NCBI GenBank assembly: GCA_003248075.1
Contig: QJYK01000129.1
Span: 1-64,000, forward strand
Length of the DNA stretch: 64,000 bases
Origin: Gemmatimonadota bacterium
GTDB taxonomy: Bacteria > Gemmatimonadota > Gemmatimonadetes > Longimicrobiales > Gaopeijiaceae
Reading direction: 5' to 3'
Shown: positions 34,253-41,231 of the stretch, piece after piece
Position numbering within the stretch: position 1 is the first letter of the stretch
Layout: every line of letters begins with the position of its first letter
Made by a program: the position numbers and the translations under genes
Notes under the pieces: model-generated
The model's database searches: none
Told to the model about the DNA's origin: nothing
The model's input: only the letters and a program-made list of their open reading frames with translations

Positions 34253-35488
34253 ATGAGCGCTCGGCGGATGGCTCTCGCCCTGACTCTCGGCTGCGCGTGG
34301 CCTGCGGCGGCGGAGGCACAGCGCGCCGCCACGAGGGAGATCGTGTGGCCGGACCCGCCGGCGCCCACACGCATCCGCTACGTGGGGGAGCTGCGCAGCG
34401 AGGAGGACATCGGCCGGAAGGCCGGTTTCCTTTCGAGGATGAAAGGGAAGCTCGCCGGGACGGGAGGGGCGTCCTACCTGTCGGTCAGCCGCCCGCACGA
34501 CATTCACGTGGTGGACGGGAACCGCTTCTTCGTGTCCGACGGTGGCATTGGCAAGATCGTCCTCTTCGACGCCGAGGCGAAGTCGGCGAAGGTCATCGGA
34601 GAGTCCGGCGAGGGACGGCTGTACAAGCCGATGGGTGTGGGCGGGGACGGGTCGGGAACCGTGTACGTGGCCGACGCCACGGGTGATCGCGTGGTCGCCT
34701 TCGACCGGGAAGGGGAGTTCGTCCGCTTCTACGGAGGGAAGAGCATGCTCCTGAACCCCGTGGACGTGGCGGTCGACCCGGCGCGCGACCGGCTGTTTGT
34801 CGTGGACAGCTACCTGCACCAGGTCGTGGTCTTCTCGATCGCCACCGGCGAGATCGTCGGACGCCTGGGCCGTGACGAGGGTGACCTCGCGCGCAAACAG
34901 GCGCTCTACGCGGGGGTGTGGAGCGGGGGCGCGCACGGCGCGGGGGAGCCCGATGACAAGGACCCGAACCCTCCCCTTCCCGACTCGCTGAGCGAGGAAG
35001 TGTACCTTTCACGCGAGCCCAGGGACCTGGTGGCCAACCGGGGGGTTGAGGACGGCGAGTTCCGTTATCCGGCCTTCCTGGCGGTCGCGCCCGACGGGAC
35101 GCTGTATGTGTCGGACCAGATGAACTTCCGCATCCAGGCCTTCGACGCAGACCTCAACTTCCTCAGGAAGATCGGCGGGCAGGGGGTCGTTCCCGGCGCC
35201 TTCGCGCGCCCGAAGGGCGTGGCGGTGGACAGGCAGGGACACTTGTACGTGGCCGACTCGGCCTTCAACAACGTACAGATCTTCGACACCGACGGGCGGC
35301 TGCTCCTGCACTTCGCGGACGGCGGCACGGACGAAGGGGAGATCTTCCTCCCCCTCGGGATCGAGATCGACGAGGCAAACCGGATCTACATCGCCGACCG
35401 CTACAACAACCGCATCCAGATCTTCGACTTCATCCCCGTGCGCAACGGCGAATACGAGGTCGGGGAGAACCGCGCGTCAGGCTCCTGA
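34253..35488 (+). CDS. exported NHL-repeat beta-propeller protein
   Basis: A 411-residue protein with a cleavable signal peptide (ALTLGCAWPAAAEAQ). The family-specific WPDPPAPTRIRYVGEL segment leads into six NHL blades (PHDIHVVDGNRFFVSDGG, MGVGGDGSGTVYVADATG, VDVAVDPARDRLFVVDS, KGVAVDRQGHLYVADS, LGIEIDEANRIYIADRYN). It is paralogous to the lipoprotein at 18282 but lacks a lipobox. A 45-residue insertion rich in Gly/Asp/Pro (about 215-260) separates two blades. It is first in the sigma-54-driven B cassette, followed by the 4-heme cytochrome. Confidence 0.85.
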   Translation: MSARRMALALTLGCAWPAAAEAQRAATREIVWPDPPAPTRIRYVGELRSEEDIGRKAGFLSRMKGKLAGTGGASYLSVSRPHDIHVVDGNRFFVSDGGIGKIVLFDAEAKSAKVIGESGEGRLYKPMGVGGDGSGTVYVADATGDRVVAFDREGEFVRFYGGKSMLLNPVDVAVDPARDRLFVVDSYLHQVVVFSIATGEIVGRLGRDEGDLARKQALYAGVWSGGAHGAGEPDDKDPNPPLPDSLSEEVYLSREPRDLVANRGVEDGEFRYPAFLAVAPDGTLYVSDQMNFRIQAFDADLNFLRKIGGQGVVPGAFARPKGVAVDRQGHLYVADSAFNNVQIFDTDGRLLLHFADGGTDEGEIFLPLGIEIDEANRIYIADRYNNRIQIFDFIPVRNGEYEVGENRASGS

Positions 35489-35681
35489 GCCCCGGAGCGC
35501 TCGGCGCGCCCGGGCCCACGAGCGGTGCGGGGCTCTTTCGACCTGTGACGCCCGCTGGCGCATCCGCGGCGTCCAGCGTCCCACGGAGGAAGTCAGCCGA
35601 CGTCCGACGCGTTCCGTGACACTGGTACGTAACATGTTCTGACACTGTGAGTTAGATGTGTCGGTGGGTAGATCTACGGAA

Positions 35682-35697
35682 GGGCATGGTCCGTGCA
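35682..35697 (+). promoter_or_regulatory. candidate sigma-54 promoter for the 4-heme cytochrome
   Basis: GGGCAT-GGTCC-GTGC matches 7 of 10 consensus positions with GG-N10-GC spacing, about 67 nt before the ATG at 35764. Upstream are a GTGACG half-site at 35545 and two TGACACTG direct repeats (about 35616 and 35640), which may be activator sites. Weaker than the 34189 promoter. Confidence 0.4.
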
Positions 35698-35763
35698 TTA
35701 CCCGGCCTCCGGAGACCCGAAGCGACCACCGGGCTCACGAGAGCCCGTCAACCGGAGGCAATC

Positions 35764-36522
35764 ATGCCCAAGACGAGTAGGACGGTCCAGACCGCCGCCA
35801 CGGTGGGCCTGGCGCTCTTCCTGGCTGCGCCTGCGCTCAGTGCCCAGACGGGGGGTACCTTGGCGGAGCGGAACGAGGACATCACAAACACGCGGCACAA
35901 CTTCTCGATCAGCAGCGGCCGGCCAGGCACCGCCGCCACGCTTCCGGGAACCTTCGTCGATTACGGCGAAATCTGCGTGTATTGCCACACACCGCACGGC
36001 GGGAACTACGATCAGGGCCCGCTGTGGAACCGGAACGCGCCGGCTGCCTCGTACACGATGTACAACGACGTCACCAACACCGGGCAGTCCGACATCGATA
36101 TGTCTCCGTTCGCGACCACGCCCAACGGGGTTTCCGCGGCGTGCCTGTCCTGCCACGAGGGGACGGTGGGCGTCGATGTCGTCGTCAACGCGCCAAACAC
36201 ATGGGACCCGGCCAGCGGGACCCCCGGCAGCGGAACGAACCTGTCGGCGATGTTCACCACGTCGCCGGACAATCTGAAGGTCATCGGGGCGGACCTCCGC
36301 AACGACCATCCGATCTCGATGGTCTACGATCCGACGCTGGACGACCAGTTCAAGGACCTGGCCACCGTGACCAACGGCAACCGCCTGAAGCTGTTCGGCG
36401 GGGGCGTGGGAGTCGGCACCGTCGAGTGCGCGACCTGCCACAACCCGCACACGGCGAACGCGACGTTCCTGCGGATACCCAACGGAAGCAGCGCGCTCTG
36501 CCTGACCTGCCACACCAAGTAA
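35764..36522 (+). CDS. exported 4-heme 'doubled CXXCH' cytochrome c
   Basis: A 252-residue secreted cytochrome with a signal peptide ending near ALSAQT. Four heme sites: CVYCHTPHGG, CLSCHEGT, CATCHNPHT and CLTCHTK at the very C-terminus. The region around TNTRHNFSIS and GPLWNRNAP matches the N-terminal part of the 12-heme protein at 16195, so this is a short paralogue. ATG at 35764 has a GGAGG SD; the track start at 35656 is upstream of a normal signal peptide and rejected. Second gene of the B cassette. Very likely an electron carrier. Confidence 0.9.
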   Translation: MPKTSRTVQTAATVGLALFLAAPALSAQTGGTLAERNEDITNTRHNFSISSGRPGTAATLPGTFVDYGEICVYCHTPHGGNYDQGPLWNRNAPAASYTMYNDVTNTGQSDIDMSPFATTPNGVSAACLSCHEGTVGVDVVVNAPNTWDPASGTPGSGTNLSAMFTTSPDNLKVIGADLRNDHPISMVYDPTLDDQFKDLATVTNGNRLKLFGGGVGVGTVECATCHNPHTANATFLRIPNGSSALCLTCHTK

Positions 36523-36585
36523 GCAGGACCCGGGGACCGCTGGAGCCCGTGTCTCGCGGGTCCGGCGCCACCCGGGCCGGCACCC

Positions 36586-36950
36586 GTGAGACGGTCGCTT
36601 CTCCTCACCGCGGTGGCGGACGGTTGCCTGGCCGAAACGGAGTGCAACCGCCGCCTCGTCGGCGTCTTGCTGGACACGCCGCCCAGCCGGCCGCGCCGGA
36701 CAGGCGGCTGCTTCCCCGAGGGCGAGGGGGGTGCGCCACACGGGAGCGGGACCGGAGCGGGGGTGGGGGTGATCCCCGGGGGCGTGATGGCGGAGAAGGT
36801 GCTGACGGTGGAGGACGCGCTCGTCCCGGAGAATGAGACGACGCTGCGGCCGGTCGCACGGCATTTCGGGTCTCGATCACCGACTGCGCGCGCCGTCACG
36901 TGACCCCGACACCGGTCGGCGCCATCGAGCCTCAGGGCGAACCGAGATGA
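36586..36950 (+). pseudogene. internally deleted copy of the c7-type 6-heme cytochrome gene
   Basis: The N-terminal part (RRLVGVLLDTPPSRP, GTGAGVGVIPGGVMAEKVL, VEDALVPENETTLRP) parallels the intact gene at 19478. At about 36850-36858 the sequence jumps to the extreme 3' end of that gene: GCATTTCGGGTCTCGATCACC corresponds to the region encoding AFQVSITNCGRCH. The jump removes all internal heme sites and shifts the frame. In the ancestral frame the last heme motif reads CARRH (second Cys lost) and runs to a TGA at 36948 that overlaps the next gene's ATG (ATGA). The ORF track shows the out-of-frame 105-residue version. Confidence 0.85.
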
Positions 36951-38887
36951 TCCAGCGCCCCGTCCTGCGGGGGCGGCTCCTCGTGACGGCGCTCGTTGGC
37001 GCGACCGCGCTCTTCACCGGGGAGGCCCGAGGTCAGTACGTGGGGCTGGAGCTGGGTCGTGGCTTCATGACGCTCCAGGCGCGGGGGATGGAGGACGACA
37101 ACAGTCTTGTCGGGCGCCCACGCAGGGACCAAACCTGGAGCCAGAGCCTGCGCCTCGCCCTGCTCGGCTTTCTGGTAGATCCCAGGGTCTTGTTCTTCCA
37201 GTTCGCGGCCTCTCCCACGTTCATGCAGGGGAGGTCGGACTTCTCCGCAGGCCCCACCACGAGGCAGAACGTGGCCTATGACCTATCCGCCAACCTCTTC
37301 TCCCCGAGACAGCTCTCGATGACGTTCCGGGCCACCCGCGCTCGAGGGATGGGCCGGGGAACGCTCGGGCTGCACACGGACTCGGAGACCGAGTCGGTGG
37401 GCATGACGGTGCGGTTCCGGCACCGGTACTTCCCGGTCCTCGCCTCATACTCGGACTTCAGCGCGTTGAACGTGTGGAGCGGAAGCACGGTCGGGGCTCC
37501 GATCGCATCGCAGAGGAGGATCACGACCGCGCGCGCGGAGATGAGCAACACCAAGCTGCGGGCCACCGTGGAGCGTGTCTTCATCGACGACGAGGCGGAG
37601 CTACGGGACCAGCTCCGCACGAGCGCCAAGCTCGATCACCGACTCCGCTGGGGGCGCAGGAGCTCGTTGAACTCGATCGCGCACTTCGAGTCTCGGGAGG
37701 GGCTCAGGAACGCGTCCGTCTTCAGCTGGAGCGAGCGGGCACAGATCACCCACACCGAGAGCGCGACGAGCCAGCTCTCCTGGTCACGCCAGCGCTGGCA
37801 GAGCGACGCTGGAGACCTGTCCGTCTCGATGCTCGGTCTGGGCCACCGGATCCGGCCCACGGCTTGGCTGTCCGGCCAGCTGGGGCTCAGCAGGCGCTCC
37901 GTACGTTCCGAGATCGGCCCGAGCACGGCGAGCTTCCAGATCGCCCCCTCGCTCGACCTGTCCCGTCAGACCAGCTCCGGCTGGCGGGGGAGGCTGAGCG
38001 TCGCGGTCGGACTCCTCGATCAGTCGCTGGAGGGGGCCGCCGGGGGGAGCTGGATCGAGGTCCTCGCGGAGGAGCACCAGGTGAACGAGTCGCTCTCCTT
38101 CGAGCTCGATCGCGTCGACATCGACACGACGTCGGTGGAGGTCTGGTCCGACGACAACGCCGTGCGCTACCTGGCTGGGATCGACTACCTGCTCATCACC
38201 ACCGCGGGGCGGGTGGAGGTACGCGTGCTGCCGGGCGGGAGGATCGAGGAGGGGGACGTCCTCCTGGTCGGCTACCGCTTCCGGGCGGTCGGACGCGTGG
38301 AAGGGACGACAACCTCGTTCAGCGTCTCCGGCGCGATCGGCAACCAGACGGTTACCGTCAACTTCGGCCACCGCCAGGAGTCGGGCAACCCGATCACCGA
38401 GTCCGAGTTCCTGCCGCAGGCCGGGACTTCCGAGAAGTGGGTCGGCGTGAGCATCACGATGCCAAGGAGCTTCCTGGGCGACATCCGCGTCGACGCGGAC
38501 CGGAGGATCCGCGGGCTGGGCGACGTCGCGACGACGTCCGACGAGTTGCTCGCGGTCTGGGATCTCCCCTTCCGCGCCCGCTTCGCCTCCCGACTGCGCG
38601 GAGGAGTCGTCCGGCACGAGGACAACCTCGGCACCTCGGTGAACACTTCCGGATCGATGGACTTCGGTTGGACCGCGTCCCGGTCGGTGCGGCTCGACGG
38701 CGGGGCCGCGGTCTACCAGTGGAAGCGCGAGCGGGTGGACCCGGAGCGTTTCCTAGGCGCGAACGTGTCGGTCACGTGGGAGTGGGGGCTGTTCACGACG
38801 CGACTCCAGGGCCACAGGAACATCCGCCGTAATGGGATCCGCCTGGCGACGAACCGATGGGAGCTGGACGTGACCAGGGTGTTCTAG
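36947..38887 (+). CDS. large outer-membrane beta-barrel protein (candidate porin partner of the cytochromes)
   Basis: A 646-residue protein with a signal peptide (ALVGATALFTGEARGQ). Long runs of alternating hydrophobic residues with aromatic ends indicate many amphipathic strands (SLRLALLGFLVDPRVLFFQF, GWRGRLSVAVGLLDQSLEG, VSVTWEWGLFTTRLQGHRN). The C-terminus is LDVTRVF, a terminal Phe BAM signal. Length and context recall MtrB/PioB/OmbB-type porins that sheath multiheme cytochromes, but no sequence motif proves that. ATG at 36947 overlaps the ancestral stop of the pseudogene, indicating cotranscription. No heme motif is present. Confidence 0.7.
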   Translation: MIQRPVLRGRLLVTALVGATALFTGEARGQYVGLELGRGFMTLQARGMEDDNSLVGRPRRDQTWSQSLRLALLGFLVDPRVLFFQFAASPTFMQGRSDFSAGPTTRQNVAYDLSANLFSPRQLSMTFRATRARGMGRGTLGLHTDSETESVGMTVRFRHRYFPVLASYSDFSALNVWSGSTVGAPIASQRRITTARAEMSNTKLRATVERVFIDDEAELRDQLRTSAKLDHRLRWGRRSSLNSIAHFESREGLRNASVFSWSERAQITHTESATSQLSWSRQRWQSDAGDLSVSMLGLGHRIRPTAWLSGQLGLSRRSVRSEIGPSTASFQIAPSLDLSRQTSSGWRGRLSVAVGLLDQSLEGAAGGSWIEVLAEEHQVNESLSFELDRVDIDTTSVEVWSDDNAVRYLAGIDYLLITTAGRVEVRVLPGGRIEEGDVLLVGYRFRAVGRVEGTTTSFSVSGAIGNQTVTVNFGHRQESGNPITESEFLPQAGTSEKWVGVSITMPRSFLGDIRVDADRRIRGLGDVATTSDELLAVWDLPFRARFASRLRGGVVRHEDNLGTSVNTSGSMDFGWTASRSVRLDGGAAVYQWKRERVDPERFLGANVSVTWEWGLFTTRLQGHRNIRRNGIRLATNRWELDVTRVF

Positions 38888-38907
38888 GTGTGAATGCTAG
38901 AGAGGTT

Positions 38908-38981
38908 GTTCACTGAGGGTCCCATCGAAAGGGCTGTTGGTGTCTAGACAACCACCAGTCCGATGGGAGGTCATCAGTGAA
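38908..38981 (+). repeat. long hairpin at the IS left end sequestering the transposase start
   Basis: GTTCACTGA (38908-38916) pairs with TCAGTGAAC (about 38973-38981), and TCCCATCG with CGATGGGA further in. A central TGTCTAGACA palindrome lies at the apex. In read-through RNA the GGGAGG SD and the GTG start of the transposase fall inside the right arm. Confidence 0.6.
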
Positions 38982-39346
38982 CGTCCACGAGAATGCGAAG
39001 CTGACGCCCGCAGGTCGAGCGGGACTCGTGAAGCGTGTGCTGTTTGAAGGTCAACCGGTCGAGGGAGTCAGCCGTTCGCTGGGGGTAAGCCCGGCAGCGG
39101 TGCGGAAGTGGGTAAGGCGTTATCGCACAGGTGGGTGGAAGGCTTTGGAGGACCGATCGAGCCGTCCGAAGCGGAGCCCGCGGAGGCTGCCGAGCAGTAC
39201 GGTTCGGAGAATCGAGCAGTTGAGGCGGCGTCGGTGGGCGAGCCCGCCCTCGCCTTTCCCGCTTCCTCAACCGATACAACCGCCGGCAGCCTCATCGGGG
39301 CATCGGCAACACGACACCCCTCAGCCGCCTCGAGGAGCTCCTGTGA
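38977..39346 (+). pseudogene. IS481-family transposase, fused N- and C-terminal remnants
   Basis: The first about 87 residues are the conserved N-terminal HTH/leucine-zipper-like part (ENAKLTPAGRAGLVKRVL; VSPAAVRKWVRRYRTGGW; LEDRSSRPKRSPRR). The catalytic DDE core is missing. In another frame the 3' end encodes RFLNRYNRRQPHRGIGNTTP and stops at 39346, which is the usual transposase C-terminus. The 140-residue track ORF is a frameshifted reading across the deletion. Not functional. Confidence 0.8.
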
Positions 39347-39414
39347 ACAACGTCCTTGTCACCGACATCTCGGGCTGCAGCCTCGACGTCTCTCGATAGG
39401 CACCCCCATGGCTG

Positions 39415-41145
39415 TCACTCGGAGACCGGTCGGCTGCGCTTCGTCTGGGGCGCGAGCAGGACCCCTGGGAGTGCGTCGGTGGCCTCTTCTCCGTCCACGA
39501 CGAACTGTCCGTTCACGAGCACGGAGGTCATTCCCTCCTGATAGACGTACGGATTCAGGTACGTCGCATCGGAGCGCAGGCGCTCTGGATCGAAGACCAC
39601 GACATCCGCCTTCATCCCCGGCGCGATGCGCCCGCGGTCGCGGAGCCCGAGGATCTGTGCGGACAGCCCGGTCATGGAACGGATCGCGTGGGGAAGCGTG
39701 ATCGTCCCCCGCTCGAAGACGAACTCGCGCAGAAGCCTTCCGGACGTCCCGTACTCGCCGGGGTGGGTGGACTTCGACGAGCGGTTGCCGGTGTCGACTC
39801 CGCGGTCCAGGCTGACCGCGGTGTAGTCCTGACGCATCCACTCCTCGATGTCGATCATCCCGACGGCCTTGGCCATCCACAGCGCGCCACCGAGGATGTC
39901 CAGCCCGTTCTCCTGAAGCCAGATGGCGGTCTCCAGCTCGTCCTTGCCCAGCTCGAGCATTACGTCGGCGAGCGTCTTGCCGACGTACGAGGGATCCGAG
40001 AAGTCGACCATCAAGAGGTTCTCGGCGCCACCCTGACGGATGATCTCGTACTCGACGTCCTGCCGGATCATCTCGCGCCGCACCGGGTCGGCGAGGCGCT
40101 CGCGCAGGTTGTCGAGCATCCCGTCGTAGCTGACCGGCGGAAAGTCGTCCGCGGCGCTCTGACCCGGGACCTCGCCCTTGATCAGGGCCCACCGCGGGAT
40201 GAGGGTGACGTACGCCGAATAGCCCTCGTACGAGTGCATGTTGATGTAGACCGGATACCCCTCGGCCCACTGCCGGTCGATCAGCTGCGTGGTCGCTCGA
40301 CTGATGCCCCACTCGCGCGGTCCCTTCGGGTGGATGTGGTCGAGCATCACGGGAATGTTGGCGGCCTTGCCGACGTCGATGACCTCCATCACCGCGTCGA
40401 GCCAGTCGACGTGCCGCTGCGTCGGATGGTCCATGTGGCTCGGGACCTGCCACTTCGGGTAGCGCCCCTGGCTGCGCATGTGCGCCTGGAAGTGGCCCCC
40501 GTACTCGCCGACCACCTTGGCGAGCTCCTGCACCTCGTGCTCGGAGCTGTAGCGCATGGGGTTGTACTCGAGGCCCGTGGTGAGCCCGAAGGCGCCATCC
40601 TCCATGCCCTGGCGGACGAGCCCCCGCATGCGCTGGATCTCCTCCTCGGTGGCGTGGCGCATGACGTCTTCCGGGCGACTCCCCATCACCAGGCGACGCA
40701 CGACGCCGTGCGGGACCATCGGCACCAGGTTGAGCTGGTGCCCCAGCTTCGCGAGGGAGTCGCGTTGCGCCGAGAGCGGCCAGATCGAGTTGAGGGAGCC
40801 TCCGTCGGCGTTGATCACGGCGGTGGTGAAGCCCTGTGTGACGTAGTTGGGCACCCGGGTGTGGCCGCGCAGGATGTCCGAGTCGATGTGCTCGTGCAGC
40901 CCGATGAACCCGGGTGTCACATACTGTCCGCTCGCGTCGATCTCCCGCCGACCGCGCGCGCCCGACAGGTCGCCCACGGCGACGATCTGGTCACCGGCGA
41001 TCCCCACGTCCGCGTAGAAGTAGGGGTTTCCCGTGCCGTCCAGGACGCGGCCGTTGCGGATCAGGACGTCGTAGATCGCCTGCTGCGCCTCGAGCGGGGG
41101 GACCACGGTGACGAGCAGCGCGGCGAGCGAGGCGAGGGCCCTCAT
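39415..41145 (-). CDS. secreted D-aminoacylase/N-acyl-D-amino-acid deacylase-family amidohydrolase
   Basis: A 576-residue exported amidohydrolase with a signal peptide (LASLAALLVTVVPPLEAQ). The composite urease-like N-terminus (DVLIRNGRVLDGTGNP) is followed by the metal HxH in TPGFIGLHEHIDSD. Further metal and substrate residues lie in MLDHIHPKG and THPGEYGTSGRLL, and the C-terminal RGRIAPGMKADVVVFDPERL closes the family pattern. It hydrolyses N-acyl-D-amino acids or related D-peptides. ATG at 41145 has an AAGGAG SD; the longer track start is upstream of the signal peptide. Consistent with a peptide-scavenging lifestyle alongside the M19 dipeptidase. Confidence 0.88.
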   Translation of the reverse strand: MRALASLAALLVTVVPPLEAQQAIYDVLIRNGRVLDGTGNPYFYADVGIAGDQIVAVGDLSGARGRREIDASGQYVTPGFIGLHEHIDSDILRGHTRVPNYVTQGFTTAVINADGGSLNSIWPLSAQRDSLAKLGHQLNLVPMVPHGVVRRLVMGSRPEDVMRHATEEEIQRMRGLVRQGMEDGAFGLTTGLEYNPMRYSSEHEVQELAKVVGEYGGHFQAHMRSQGRYPKWQVPSHMDHPTQRHVDWLDAVMEVIDVGKAANIPVMLDHIHPKGPREWGISRATTQLIDRQWAEGYPVYINMHSYEGYSAYVTLIPRWALIKGEVPGQSAADDFPPVSYDGMLDNLRERLADPVRREMIRQDVEYEIIRQGGAENLLMVDFSDPSYVGKTLADVMLELGKDELETAIWLQENGLDILGGALWMAKAVGMIDIEEWMRQDYTAVSLDRGVDTGNRSSKSTHPGEYGTSGRLLREFVFERGTITLPHAIRSMTGLSAQILGLRDRGRIAPGMKADVVVFDPERLRSDATYLNPYVYQEGMTSVLVNGQFVVDGEEATDALPGVLLAPQTKRSRPVSE

Positions 41146-41231
41146 CGCGATCTCCTTGGGTTGATCGGGTAGCCGCAAGCTATCGGGGCGTCCGGTCGGT
41201 CGGACAGGGGATGTCACACCCCCTGGGGACG

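Larger units (their letters stand above)
38905..39351 (+). mobile_element. IS481-type element, internally deleted remnant (about 445 bp)
   Basis: Bounded by a perfect 9-bp inverted repeat, GTTGTTCAC (38905-38913) and GTGAACAAC (39343-39351). The right repeat overlaps the transposase stop codon. Only the 5' and 3' ends of the transposase gene remain. A full IS481-type element is about 1 kb, so roughly 0.6 kb is missing. No target duplication is obvious. It inserted 17 nt after the barrel gene stop. Confidence 0.75.

Noticed and set aside
36586-36903. 105-residue ORF as an independent small gene
   Set aside because: Its sequence is the 5' end of the c7-type cytochrome joined out of frame to the 3' end; treated as a pseudogene instead.
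38977-39399. 140-residue ORF as an intact regulator with an HTH
   Set aside because: The N-terminus is the IS481 transposase HTH. The Pro/Ser-rich tail is a frameshifted reading past the deletion and even beyond the right inverted repeat.
39688-41172. 494-residue plus-strand ORF
   Set aside because: Exact antisense of the D-aminoacylase gene, Val/Asp/His-rich shadow.
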